Under the pieces are notes generated by a model. It ran no database searches, was not told the origin of the DNA, and worked only from the letters and a program-made list of their open reading frames with translations. Both the position numbers and the translations under genes were made by a program. Shown here piece after piece: positions 43,803-53,370 of a stretch of DNA of 64,000 nt (its first letter is position 1; every line of letters starts with the position of its first letter). Location of the stretch: positions 62,001-126,000 of the forward strand of contig NZ_ACVO01000016.1 of the NCBI RefSeq assembly GCF_000175615.1. Reading direction: 5' to 3'. Source of the DNA: Rothia mucilaginosa ATCC 25296. GTDB taxonomy: Bacteria > Actinomycetota > Actinomycetes > Actinomycetales > Micrococcaceae.

Positions 43803-45074
43803 CTAAGACTCTTCCCCAGCAATAACCTGCAGGTTCTGAATACCGCCCTGATTCACAATATCCAGAGCCAGAGTACACAGCGGCGGCAGGATGTCCTCAA
43901 TCGGTGCCAGCGGATCAATAAATGTAGACACCGGCTGAAAACGCTTAATGGGTTCGGAGTAACTTTCCTCAAGAACCTGGTCAAAGTTACTGATAGTTCT
44001 AATAGTAATGGGATCATCTGAAGACCCCACTAGGCCAGCACGAATCCTATACGCCCCGTACACTTTATGCTCCTGACTATAGGAACGAAGTAAAGACATA
44101 AAATCAGCTATGACAAATTCTATATGCTTCGAAAGACAGTGGTTTTTCTTACTTTCATCATAGAATAGTTCATTTCCCTTTCTGATATATCCAAGTTGAT
44201 ATGAAGCCAGCATCGAACCATTGTCGCAAAAATATTTTCGGTATTGGGCCTTGCTGTTAACATTGGTTCGAATTAACCATCGCCGGTACCCCTTCTTTAC
44301 TTCAGGATTTGGAGGAAAACCTATTTCATACATTGTGCGTTCAAAGTTGTGGAGAAATTCAGGATTTAACTTTTGATTCGCATATTGATACATAGATTCT
44401 TCCGAAACTGGAGTAGCTGAAATTTTAGGTGTTACGGGTACAGCTGCAATGGCAAGGAATACGCCTTGTTCAGGGTTGAGTGCTTCTGCCGCCTGTTCAA
44501 AGTACCCCTGCAGGGTCTTTTCCTGCTCAACGCCACGTTGGAAACGCTCACGGAAACCACGCTCAATATCCCTATCAGTCATGAACACGGTATGCGGTCC
44601 GTTACGTTGTGGTGCTACAAAGGCATCATCACCCTTCTTCGCAAAATGAGGAGCCTCCGCTGAATCAGGAATATGCATGAGCACAACATACCCCTCATTA
44701 GGATTTTCTCCGCAAGGGATTTTAAAGAATTCAAGACCAGTGACCGGCGGACCAATTTTACCGTATGCCGTTTGAAGAATGCGCTGTTCATCAGCGGCGG
44801 ACCATTGAATGGGATTTATTGAGAAGGCCCCATTATTTTTACTGCCTTCTTCTTCTGCCACGCCAAATACAATCCAGCCACCGCCACTATTCGCCATAGC
44901 TGCGATATCCTTTGCGACTTCATCAAACCATGCCGGTTTTAGGGGGTTGTACGGATCCTTTTTCCAGTCAAGGTCACTGGTCTCTTCCAGGCCTTCCTCA
45001 ATGGCCTTTTTGATAATCTCAAGAGTGAGATTCCCAGGTTCTAAGCCCAGGGCACGGTGAATGGGTGTAAACAT
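43803..45074 (-). CDS. Schlafen AlbA_2 domain protein
   Basis: A 423-residue protein. Residues about 28-175 form an AlbA_2 (Schlafen-type) domain: LEETSDLDWKKD with the conserved acidic pair, then WFDEVAKDIAAMANSGGGWIVFGVAEE, then GYVVLMHIPDSAEAPHFAKKGDDAFVAPQRNG. The rest (180-423) is not recognised. AlbA_2 proteins are often transcription regulators or parts of defence loci. The gene lies 185 bases after the methyltransferase gene in the same orientation. Its middle (about 44000-44400) is clearly richer in A/T than its neighbours, a sign of transfer. An accessory role to the defence-like operon is inference. Confidence 0.85.
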   Translation of the reverse strand: MFTPIHRALGLEPGNLTLEIIKKAIEEGLEETSDLDWKKDPYNPLKPAWFDEVAKDIAAMANSGGGWIVFGVAEEEGSKNNGAFSINPIQWSAADEQRILQTAYGKIGPPVTGLEFFKIPCGENPNEGYVVLMHIPDSAEAPHFAKKGDDAFVAPQRNGPHTVFMTDRDIERGFRERFQRGVEQEKTLQGYFEQAAEALNPEQGVFLAIAAVPVTPKISATPVSEESMYQYANQKLNPEFLHNFERTMYEIGFPPNPEVKKGYRRWLIRTNVNSKAQYRKYFCDNGSMLASYQLGYIRKGNELFYDESKKNHCLSKHIEFVIADFMSLLRSYSQEHKVYGAYRIRAGLVGSSDDPITIRTISNFDQVLEESYSEPIKRFQPVSTFIDPLAPIEDILPPLCTLALDIVNQGGIQNLQVIAGEES

Positions 45075-45198
45075 TAGAACTCCTTATCAAAAGAGGAAAT
45101 ACCCATAGATTCTGAGTGCTATCCGCCCTCAAAACTCAGTATAGATTCCTCGCAGAATTTCTGCCCCTAAATTGGTCAGGGTGTGCAGGTATGCGGGA

Positions 45199-45241
45199 GG
45201 GCTGCGCGCACGCTGAGAGCAACTCAGCCAGCACACAGCCC
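45199..45241 (-). terminator. Hairpin after the methyltransferase gene
   Basis: GGGCTG/CAGCCC with inner GCTGAG/CTCAGC, 19 bases after the methyltransferase stop. No T-tract; probably a terminator. Confidence 0.45.
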
Positions 45242-45259
45242 TTTCACCTATCGAACCAG

Positions 45260-48200
45260 CTACTTAGCGGTTCGCCTGCGAGCGCGAGGATTCTTAGCCG
45301 GCTTCGCAGCTTCCTCAGCCGCAGTCAGCTCCTGATAGCGCTCGAAAAGAATCTCCAGGCGCTTCGCTTCAGAAGAACAACGACGAGACGCACCAAAAGC
45401 GACATCCACCGCAGAATCCAACTCATCATGCGCCGCACGCAACGCCGGATCCATCGTCGCCAACGAAGCATACATCTCAGCCAAAGACACCGGCTCACCC
45501 GCACGCTCCTCAATCGCTTCACGCGCAGCCAACACCTTACGGCCCGCAGCAATCACCTTACGACGCTGCTCCTCAGAAATCTGCGGCAAAGGAAGATTAT
45601 TCCACACCACCGTATTCGAGAACCTCAAATCAGACTTCAGCTGACCACCGACAGTACGTTGCCAAGTAATGAGCATAGAAGAGGAGAGGAGAGCAAACAG
45701 GAAGCCATCTGGGTCGATGGCAGTAAATGCAAGGTTGCTCGTAATTGTTTCAGGGGAAAAGTGTTTTACGGTGAAGAACGGACGATTCGCGGAGACAACA
45801 GATGGGATGCACACGTAGGGTTCCAGCGGCTGGCGCATTTCACCAAATAGGTGAGGAGTTTGTGCAAGCTCCTGCGTTACTTTCTTTGTACTCTGCACAC
45901 GCATGTGGACAACCCCCGCCACGCGAGCACTCAGTACCGGACTCGAAGCAATTTCCTCTTCCGAGGCATCTTCCAACCACAGGCACCAACGTTCCAGTCC
46001 CTGCACCAGCTCCTTAGCACCAACGAAAGGACGAAGATAACGAGCCGCTACCGGGTCAGCGGCAACCACCGGGTAGTCCTCCACCTCAACGATTAGATTT
46101 CCACCATCCGTCGGCTGGCTTCCACGTACTACCTCAGGAATCAAAGAGGAGAGAGGCTTGGAGCGCTTCTCCACCAACACGTTCGGGCCCTCCACCAGGT
46201 AGGCGTTCAGAGCATGAACCGGCTCCTGCTCTACCGTTTGGCGGGTCGACCAGTCGTAGTCAAAGACACGCACGCTACGCTTCTCCGGAACTTCCGAGCG
46301 AGTAAAGCCCGTAATCACACAGTGCACCGCCGCCTTACCCGCAGCTTCCGACTCCCATGGGAACGTACGATACGCAAACTTTAGACGCCACCCATCACGG
46401 AAAAGCGGACCAAAGAGCGAAGGTACCGGCTGGCCCTGAACAATCGAGTTTGTAGACACAAAAGCAAACTCGCCCGGCACCTCGGTCACGCCCAGTATCT
46501 CGGACTGTTCCTGCAAGGTCTTCAGGTAGCGAGCAGCCTTAGCGAACCATGCCGTCGCAAAATCCAAGTAACCAGCATAGTCCTTGCCCCACGCCAGACG
46601 CATACCCAAATCCTGCTCATCGCCCTTCTTCGCCTGACCCACAAAAGGCGGATTACCAGCAATATACACGCGCACACCATTCGCCACATCCTGCGCGGTC
46701 ACCGGCAGAACCTTCGACCAGTCACGATCCACATGCTCACCCGAAGCAGGGTCAATCTCAGTCAGGGCGTCACCCTCAAGAATGTGGGCGCTATGAGCCA
46801 GAGGAAGACGCACCGGAGCATAGCCAAACTCCTCCATCATCTTCTGGTCCATCTGACGCTCCACCAAGAACATCGCCGTACGCGCAATCGAGGCGGGCCA
46901 CGGGTCAAGCTCCAGGCCATAGAAATTATCGATAGTCACCAAAGGCTCAATCGAGCGGGCACGCTTACGCACGCCCTCACTCACACCAGCCGTACCCACG
47001 ACCAGCGAACCCAGCTCACTCTCATCAATCTGACCCAGATTACGCAGGCGCACCAGAATATCCAGCTCCAACTTACGCATCTCACGGTAGGCAATAATGA
47101 TGAAGTTACCGCAACCACACGCCGGATCCATAAAACGGATATTCGCCAACTCACGGCGCAGATTACGCAGACGAGTCGGCTCATCCGACTTATCTACCGC
47201 GTTCGTGAGCTTATCCCGCAACTCATCCAGGAACAGCGGGTTCAGGGTCTTCAGCACATCCTCTTCCGAGGTGTAGTGCTCACCCATCTCACGACGAGTC
47301 TTCGCGTCACGCACCGACTGGAACATCGAACCGAAAATAGCCGGAGAAACCTTCGACCAATCACGCTCCGAAGTCGCCAACAGCTGCTGACGGAACGTCT
47401 TTGCCACCGCGCCGCTCATCTCAGCAGGAAGCGGCACAGCATCCGCAAACATGCCGCCATTCACGTACTTAAAGCCAGACAGATACTCCGGAGCATCCGC
47501 CACAGCCGAGGCACCCGAAGGCTTCTTATTCAACAGGTCAAAGAGCTCATTCAGGCGCTGCGCCAGATCCGTACCCTCCTGATGAGTACCACGAATCATC
47601 CGCTCAAACGAGTTCGAATCCTCAGACTCAGACCACATCTGCGTATCATCAGCAAACAACAAGAACAACAGGCGCGCCATCACCGTCGAAATCTGAGCCT
47701 CCGACATGCCAGCCTTCGCCAACGACTCAAAAAGACCCGCCATCTGGTTCGTTGCCTCGCGCGTCTCGTTCACCGTCTCAACGTCAAAACCACGACGCAT
47801 ACGGTCCAAAAGACCCAGAATCGACACGCCATTCGCAATGTCATCAGAAGTCAGGTACAGCAGAGCACAACGCTCCAACAACGCCTCAACCTGAGCCTCA
47901 TCCTTCACCAACAGCTCATGACGAGTCAAACGCGAGGACGAAGCGCTCGGCCAACGCCACACCTGACGCGGCGTAAAACCAACGCCCTCCTGCACAAAAA
48001 TGCACAGGCGGTGCATGCTCAACGCACGCAACGTACGGTCAACCTCAAGCTGCGAAGTATTCGACGGAATACGGTCCACACGGCACACCCACACCGGAAT
48101 GCCCGACTGAACCGACACGCATTCCACGTTCAACACGCCAGAAGGAACCAGCGGGTCATCCACCTTCACAGTCTGAAACGAGGAGTCTCCCAAATCCGAC

Positions 48201-48301
48201 TCATCCCAGCCCAGAGATTCCCTAAAGAAATCACCCAGGCGACCCTCCACCAGGTACGAACGCGCCTGGTCCAGGTCATCATCAGGCCACACAACGGCCA
48301 T
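45260..48301 (-). CDS. MmeI-like N6-adenine DNA methyltransferase
   Basis: A 1013-residue protein. Motif I is DPACGCGNF (residues 392-400), followed by IDNFYGLELDPWPASIARTAMF; motif IV is NPPF (550-553). This is the gamma-class N6-adenine arrangement of type IIG/MmeI-like enzymes. A helical spacer (180-330) and a C-terminal target-recognition-like region (about 600-930) flank it. The N-terminus, where MmeI carries a D...ExK nuclease, shows only VECVSVQSG at 59-67, so no active nuclease is evident. It is the third gene of an operon with the PLD-helicase and HEPN proteins, and probably supplies self-marking. No phase-variable tract is obvious. Confidence 0.9.
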   Translation of the reverse strand: MAVVWPDDDLDQARSYLVEGRLGDFFRESLGWDESDLGDSSFQTVKVDDPLVPSGVLNVECVSVQSGIPVWVCRVDRIPSNTSQLEVDRTLRALSMHRLCIFVQEGVGFTPRQVWRWPSASSSRLTRHELLVKDEAQVEALLERCALLYLTSDDIANGVSILGLLDRMRRGFDVETVNETREATNQMAGLFESLAKAGMSEAQISTVMARLLFLLFADDTQMWSESEDSNSFERMIRGTHQEGTDLAQRLNELFDLLNKKPSGASAVADAPEYLSGFKYVNGGMFADAVPLPAEMSGAVAKTFRQQLLATSERDWSKVSPAIFGSMFQSVRDAKTRREMGEHYTSEEDVLKTLNPLFLDELRDKLTNAVDKSDEPTRLRNLRRELANIRFMDPACGCGNFIIIAYREMRKLELDILVRLRNLGQIDESELGSLVVGTAGVSEGVRKRARSIEPLVTIDNFYGLELDPWPASIARTAMFLVERQMDQKMMEEFGYAPVRLPLAHSAHILEGDALTEIDPASGEHVDRDWSKVLPVTAQDVANGVRVYIAGNPPFVGQAKKGDEQDLGMRLAWGKDYAGYLDFATAWFAKAARYLKTLQEQSEILGVTEVPGEFAFVSTNSIVQGQPVPSLFGPLFRDGWRLKFAYRTFPWESEAAGKAAVHCVITGFTRSEVPEKRSVRVFDYDWSTRQTVEQEPVHALNAYLVEGPNVLVEKRSKPLSSLIPEVVRGSQPTDGGNLIVEVEDYPVVAADPVAARYLRPFVGAKELVQGLERWCLWLEDASEEEIASSPVLSARVAGVVHMRVQSTKKVTQELAQTPHLFGEMRQPLEPYVCIPSVVSANRPFFTVKHFSPETITSNLAFTAIDPDGFLFALLSSSMLITWQRTVGGQLKSDLRFSNTVVWNNLPLPQISEEQRRKVIAAGRKVLAAREAIEERAGEPVSLAEMYASLATMDPALRAAHDELDSAVDVAFGASRRCSSEAKRLEILFERYQELTAAEEAAKPAKNPRARRRTAK

Positions 48302-48425
48302 AAAAATGCTCCTTCACAAGAGAATAGTGAACCAACCGATTCACAGAAAAACTACACACAGCCCCGCGGTGCGAGACGCTTCACCGCGCCCCGCACCACA
48401 GGCCATAGCACCCACCCGGGGCGCA

Positions 48426-51400
48426 CTAACGCACGGGATTCTTACCCGCAAAATCAGGATCCGAAATCGCCAACGAACACACCACACGTGCCATCTGCAT
48501 ATCAGATTCCTTCACCAACAGCTCATCATCCTGCTGCATGCGCAACAACGCATCCAACAAAGAGCGGTTATCCGCCTTACGGCGCAACATACGGCGAAGC
48601 TCAGACTCAGCCTGACGACGCAGCGGGTAATGGTACAGCTTATCCAGCACCTTCCGCTCCCGCTCCTGCAGTTCCAAAGTATCCAGCGAAGCCGTGCTAT
48701 CAGCCCCGTAGAAACGACGGAACACCTGACGGCGCACACCACGCAGATTACCGTGCGTCGTGCCCTCCTGCCGCAAAACATACTGAGTCAACTTCTGCTG
48801 CAGGTCATAATCCTTCGGATCAGTTTCCTGACTCGGCGTCGAATACTCCGCATAGAACAAGCCCAGAGCCTTCGCCGGCGGCACCATGCTCTCCTTCGCG
48901 CTGTCCGTAGCCGGGTCATACGACCTCACCGCAAACAGGTCAATCTCAGAGTTCGTGCGCACATACGACACCATCAAAGCATTATCATCCGCCGGATGAA
49001 CGCTCGACTCACCGCGCAACGCGCGAGTCGCCAAACGCTTATCCTGCATCTTCATAATCCGCTCAGCATGCTCAGGACGATTCTTCGCAAAATCAGCCCA
49101 ACGCTCCGCAGCCTCAGACACCGCGTCAATACCCTCTTCCTCAGGCTCCTCGCTATCCAGGTTGCCCGAGTAGAAATCCTCAAGAGTACGAGCTGTAGCA
49201 TCATCAGAAGACATATCAGTAAAGAACGCCTGATCAGCACCAAAAGCCTCAGCCGCAGACTCCAAACGCTCACGAATACGCGAACGCAACTTCAAAGTCT
49301 TCTCCACCGTCTGATGCGAAATCAGATACACATTCACCTCATGATGAACCTGACCCACACGGTCCACACGACCCGCACGCTGAATCAGACGAATAATCGC
49401 CCACGGCAAGTCATAATTCACCACCACGTGAGCATCCTGAAGGTTCTGACCCTCAGACAGCACATCAGTAGCCACCAGCACGCGTAACTCAGGACCATTC
49501 AGAGCAGGAGCCTCCGCGTCAGATGCCTGCTCCGTCGGCACACGGTTCGACACCGGCGAGAAACGACGAGCATACGACGCCGGATCATCAGTATCACCAG
49601 CCACCGCAGCCACATTCTCAACACCCAGCTTCCGCAGGCCATCAGCAATGTAGTACGCAGTGTCCTTATACTCCGTGAACACCAGCACCTTATCATTCGC
49701 GTGCTTCTGCTCAATCAAATCACGCAGCGCATGCAGCTTCGAGTCAGTCTCAACCTCCCACGCGCCAAAACGCTTCAGCATAGCCTTAATCAGCTCGCTA
49801 TCATGCTGCAAGTCATCACGCAGACGAGACGTAAACACCGTCGAGGAAACCCACTTCGTCTGAGCCGGCGCACTCTGAACCAGGCTTTCATACATCTGCT
49901 CCAGGTTCCCGCTCAAATCCTGAACCTGCAGGCCGTCCACAGACTCAAAGTCAGCCGCGTCAGAACCCTCCAGACCCAACTGGTCATCCGAGAAACTACC
50001 CGTCGGAACACTCAGCTGATAGTCAATCGCATAAATCCACAGCTCATTACGAATCAACTGACGAGTCAACGACTGAATAAACGAATAGCCTGAAGAGCTC
50101 AAACGCTTATACAGGCCCGAAAGCACAAAGCCACGCACATTACCGCGACCCGAACGAGCCGCCTCAATAATCGCCCTATTCTCCGGAGAATGGTGGGCAT
50201 TCGGGTTGTCATACCCAGAAATGTCATAACGCGGCAGACGCAAATCCCTCAAATCATCAAGGGTCTGGTCATCCTCCATAAAACGGGCGGGGTCATCAGC
50301 CTTAAAGCTATGGCTCACCGGCTGCGACACCCAATCCGGGTAATAGAACTTACCCGTCGACAACTCCAGGTAGCTACGCTCCTTCGTCACCAAACCATCA
50401 GGAGAAGTCCACATCTCCGTCGGTGCCTGGCGCTTAGTGTACGCACGAGTACGACGCACCAGATGGTCACTCATCAACGTGCGCCAATCCTCCGGCTCCT
50501 CAGAAATCTCAAAAGCACGCAAGGTCGACAGGTTACCCTCCAGCTTGTCGAACTTCTTCGAATACTTCTCCAGACCCTTCTCCGGAATGATGCCCAGGTC
50601 AGCATCCTCATCAAGATACAGAGCCAGCTGCGCCTTCACATCACTAAACGACAAGTTAAACGGGGTCGCAGTCAAAAGCAGAACACGCGACTCATTACGC
50701 GAGACATACTCCTTAATGGCACGCCACACCTGCGTATTCTCATTACGCAGATTATGCGACTCATCACAAATCACCAACTGATAACGCGCCAAATCAGGCA
50801 ACTCAGCAGCCGCCATCGAATAGCGAACCACCTTACCCACCACGTCATACTCGCTCAGATGCTTATCCCACATCTGCTCCAAGTTCTTAGGGCACAACAC
50901 CAGAACGCGCATATTCTCTTCATTCTGCAACATTGACGCCACAGCAATCGCAGTCAAAGTCTTACCCAGACCCACCACGTCACCCAACATCGTGCCGCCA
51001 CGGCGCATCAAACGGCGCGCCAAAGTATGAGCAGCCGACTTCTGATAATCCATCAGCATATGCTCCAAACGCGGAGAAAGCGCATACTCCTGCTCACCAA
51101 AACGAGCATCCTCAGACAGCTCGTAGCAGACCTTCATATACACGTCATACGGGTCAGCCGGCTCAACCCACGACTGATCAATCAAATCAATAATCTCGCG
51201 GGTAATATCAAACGACGTACGCTCACGCCACAGCTTCTCAAACCAATTCTTCAACTTCGCCGCATGATCCGAATCAGTCAACTCAACATTGAGCTCCAAA
51301 TTCGTGTGCAAACCCGGACGAGTAAAGTTCGAAGAACCCACAAAACTCATCACCGGATGCATATTGCCCGGCTTCGGAGTATGCGCAACATACGTCTTAC

Positions 51401-51863
51401 CGTGCAACGCCTGCTTCGTATACACCTTCATCTGCACACGGCCAGACTCCAAATGCTCCTTCAAAGTCAACAAAGCCTGACGACGCGCAGAGCTCGTACC
51501 ACCAGCCATCAGCTGACCACGCAAATGCTGAACCAGCTCATCACGATAACCCGCACGCTCATCATTCTTCGGCACCGAAGACACCGACTCGCCGCGCATC
51601 TCCGCCTGCGCCTCAGCATGCATCTGCTCCGTAATCGAACGCGGCACCATACCCAGCAGAATACGAGCCACCGGAGTGCCCGGCTCAAACGGAGCCTGAC
51701 CAATCTCATCAGCGAACTCATCCCACGCGCTCAAGTTCATATAGCCCGTCGCAATATCCAGACGGTCATAGTACTTCATCGTGCGATGCAGCGCGTCAGC
51801 AAGCTTCGCGCCCTTACCTTCCCCCTGCGGAAGGTAACCAAGATTATCGTAAATTTCAGCCAT
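48426..51863 (-). CDS. PLD nuclease-SNF2 helicase fusion protein
   Basis: A 1145-residue protein from the ATG at 51863, chosen for AAAGG eight bases upstream. Residues about 20-215 are a phospholipase D-type nuclease domain with one H154-x-K156 motif (HGKTYVA) and GSSNFT at 176-181. A SNF2-type helicase follows: Walker A GDVVGLGKT (294-302), DESH box (367-370), LLLTATPFNLS, then the second RecA domain with VLVFTEYKDTAYYIADGL and QRAGRVDRVGQ. The rest is helical. Such PLD-SNF2 fusions occur in restriction-type systems, where the helicase moves along DNA and the nuclease cuts. Here it lies between a HEPN protein and a methyltransferase gene. Confidence 0.92.
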   Translation of the reverse strand: MAEIYDNLGYLPQGEGKGAKLADALHRTMKYYDRLDIATGYMNLSAWDEFADEIGQAPFEPGTPVARILLGMVPRSITEQMHAEAQAEMRGESVSSVPKNDERAGYRDELVQHLRGQLMAGGTSSARRQALLTLKEHLESGRVQMKVYTKQALHGKTYVAHTPKPGNMHPVMSFVGSSNFTRPGLHTNLELNVELTDSDHAAKLKNWFEKLWRERTSFDITREIIDLIDQSWVEPADPYDVYMKVCYELSEDARFGEQEYALSPRLEHMLMDYQKSAAHTLARRLMRRGGTMLGDVVGLGKTLTAIAVASMLQNEENMRVLVLCPKNLEQMWDKHLSEYDVVGKVVRYSMAAAELPDLARYQLVICDESHNLRNENTQVWRAIKEYVSRNESRVLLLTATPFNLSFSDVKAQLALYLDEDADLGIIPEKGLEKYSKKFDKLEGNLSTLRAFEISEEPEDWRTLMSDHLVRRTRAYTKRQAPTEMWTSPDGLVTKERSYLELSTGKFYYPDWVSQPVSHSFKADDPARFMEDDQTLDDLRDLRLPRYDISGYDNPNAHHSPENRAIIEAARSGRGNVRGFVLSGLYKRLSSSGYSFIQSLTRQLIRNELWIYAIDYQLSVPTGSFSDDQLGLEGSDAADFESVDGLQVQDLSGNLEQMYESLVQSAPAQTKWVSSTVFTSRLRDDLQHDSELIKAMLKRFGAWEVETDSKLHALRDLIEQKHANDKVLVFTEYKDTAYYIADGLRKLGVENVAAVAGDTDDPASYARRFSPVSNRVPTEQASDAEAPALNGPELRVLVATDVLSEGQNLQDAHVVVNYDLPWAIIRLIQRAGRVDRVGQVHHEVNVYLISHQTVEKTLKLRSRIRERLESAAEAFGADQAFFTDMSSDDATARTLEDFYSGNLDSEEPEEEGIDAVSEAAERWADFAKNRPEHAERIMKMQDKRLATRALRGESSVHPADDNALMVSYVRTNSEIDLFAVRSYDPATDSAKESMVPPAKALGLFYAEYSTPSQETDPKDYDLQQKLTQYVLRQEGTTHGNLRGVRRQVFRRFYGADSTASLDTLELQERERKVLDKLYHYPLRRQAESELRRMLRRKADNRSLLDALLRMQQDDELLVKESDMQMARVVCSLAISDPDFAGKNPVR

Positions 51864-51906
51864 GAAAATAACCTTTACATGTGAGTGAATAAAAAATGAA
51901 TGAAAA

Positions 51907-53130
51907 CTAGGCAGCCAACAGCGCCTTAGCCAGCTCCAGCTGAGCCTTAACCTTCGCAGTACGACGCTTACGGCCAAAAGTCGCCAACACAGCCGACTCA
52001 ACATCCTGGCCCTCATCCATCAGCTCAGGATTCTGCTCATAGAAGCGCCAAGCATTCGCAATCTCAACCGGACTAATCTGGTCAAACTCGCGCACCGCAC
52101 CATCAACCGAAGGACGGAACTCGCCATACTCCTCGCGCGGCTCCTCAACATGCCACACGAACTTATGCTCATCCACCTGCAGCTCGGGCATGCGGTCCGC
52201 CAAACGGATAATCCAGTCGCGGTTCTTCTTCGCCAAACGGCTCACGCCAAAGCACTGCGCCGCCAAAGTCGCCAAACGATCAGCCTGAACCGGACCCTCA
52301 GCAGACACAATCTCTTCAAGAGCAGCAGACATCTGATCCTTAGAACGCTTACTGCGCAGCGAATCAAAAATGTCACGGTCACCCAACGAAATCGGCTCCC
52401 ACGGCTCAAACGGGTAACGGCCCTCCCCCACCACAAGACACAGCGGAGGAACCGAGGAATCAGAGACCGGGGCCGGCTGAGAAGCCGAAGCAGGAGCCAC
52501 CGTCTGAGCAGGTCGAGAAACCGGTGCCGGACGGGCTGGGCGAGTAAACGCACCACGAGGCGCAGACACCTCAGTCTTCACCTCACGGGCAGTCGACACA
52601 GCCTGACGAACCTCATCATCTAGCTCACGACGAACCGGAGCCGCCTCACCAGCACCAAACAAATCAGCATGCACACGGTCCAGCTGGTCCTCACACCACG
52701 CCTGCTGCTCCGGCGCACCCAACGCCTCAAAAAGACGAGCCGCCGAATCGTAGATACGCACCGCGTCATTGCGGTCCAAATCGACATAATGCGCGCTCTT
52801 ATTACGGAAAATACGCAGGTCCTGCGCATAAGTGCGCACCTTGCGAGCGCCGTCAGGTTCAAAAGGGAACTTATTGTTCGGGGGCCCCACACCTTCAGTA
52901 AACATACGAAGCTGAACCTGAAGGTCCTTCGGGTTGTAGAGATCAGGGTGACGGAGGCGGTCACGATTCTCATCATGAATCTTCAAAATGATGGTCCAGC
53001 CACGCTCTTCAAGAACCTTCTGAGGCATGAACTCCTTCTGAGCCAACAACTCAGTCAGCAGAGGGTCAAGCTCACGGCTCAGATAGTACAGGCACGAGGA
53101 AATGTGAGCGTTTGCCTTTTCAATAGACAT
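51907..53130 (-). CDS. HEPN (Swt1-like) and DUF3320-like domain protein
   Basis: A 407-residue protein. The N-terminal 140 residues look like a Swt1-type HEPN domain with the RxxxxH motif R109-NKSA-H114 (RIFRNKSAHY), a pattern that forms RNase active sites in many HEPN proteins. A Pro/Ala/Ser-rich linker (about 165-228) leads to a segment (265-310: DQMSAALEEIVSAEGPVQ, CFGVSRLAKKNRDW) much like DUF3320, known from large helicase-nuclease defence proteins. The ATG at 53130 begins the helical domain; the frame is open 16 codons more. First gene of the operon, 43 bases before the helicase gene. An RNA-cutting or complex-assembly role is inference. Confidence 0.8.
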   Translation of the reverse strand: MSIEKANAHISSCLYYLSRELDPLLTELLAQKEFMPQKVLEERGWTIILKIHDENRDRLRHPDLYNPKDLQVQLRMFTEGVGPPNNKFPFEPDGARKVRTYAQDLRIFRNKSAHYVDLDRNDAVRIYDSAARLFEALGAPEQQAWCEDQLDRVHADLFGAGEAAPVRRELDDEVRQAVSTAREVKTEVSAPRGAFTRPARPAPVSRPAQTVAPASASQPAPVSDSSVPPLCLVVGEGRYPFEPWEPISLGDRDIFDSLRSKRSKDQMSAALEEIVSAEGPVQADRLATLAAQCFGVSRLAKKNRDWIIRLADRMPELQVDEHKFVWHVEEPREEYGEFRPSVDGAVREFDQISPVEIANAWRFYEQNPELMDEGQDVESAVLATFGRKRRTAKVKAQLELAKALLAA

Positions 53131-53248
53131 ATAAAAACCATTTCGTTGTATGTGTTGCAGCAACCATTGCCACCACATTCATTATGCCTAATGAGAACAA
53201 CATGTGCGTACTGGTTCGTCATTATGGAACCCAACCCGCTTAACCGCG

Positions 53249-53311
53249 AAAAGCCACATGTGTTTCGAGAAGCCACCAAAGAAGTGGCTTTTCGAAACAC
53301 ATGTGGCTTCT
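53249..53311. repeat. Palindromic repeat, family 1, copy E
   Basis: 63 bases, AAAAGCCACATGTGTTTCGA at the left and the full right arm ending CATGTGGCTTCT. Inner part identical to copy D. It lies beyond the relA terminator, near the start of the HEPN gene. Confidence 0.9.
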
Positions 53312-53339
53312 CAACGTAAAGACCAGAAAATAGAAATCC

Positions 53340-53370
53340 GGCCCGTCTACTCCATCAAGAGTAGCGGGCC
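53340..53370 (-). terminator. Rho-independent terminator of relA
   Basis: GGCCCG/CGGGCC stem extended by CTACTC/GAGTAG, followed on the minus strand by GGATTTCTATTTTC, 70 bases after the relA stop. Confidence 0.8.

Noticed and set aside
45243..45256. CCTATCGAA near the methyltransferase stop as another family 2 copy
   Set aside because: Only a nine-base match without the opposite arm.
45260..48301. Complete MmeI-type restriction-methylation enzyme in one protein
   Set aside because: The D...ExK nuclease motif expected at the N-terminus is not visible; a methyltransferase role within an operon fits better.
46733..48910. A 725-codon open frame opposite the methyltransferase and helicase genes
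   Set aside because: Arg/His/Thr-rich shadow spanning two real genes on the other strand.
45260..53130. DISARM or BREX system
   Set aside because: No DUF1998 (DrmB), PglZ, BrxC or Lon-like gene is present; only the methyltransferase, helicase and PLD features overlap with them.
33867..53311. Palindromes as insertion sequences or MITEs with a local transposase
   Set aside because: No transposase gene or clear target duplication is visible in the window; they are kept as palindromic repeats only.
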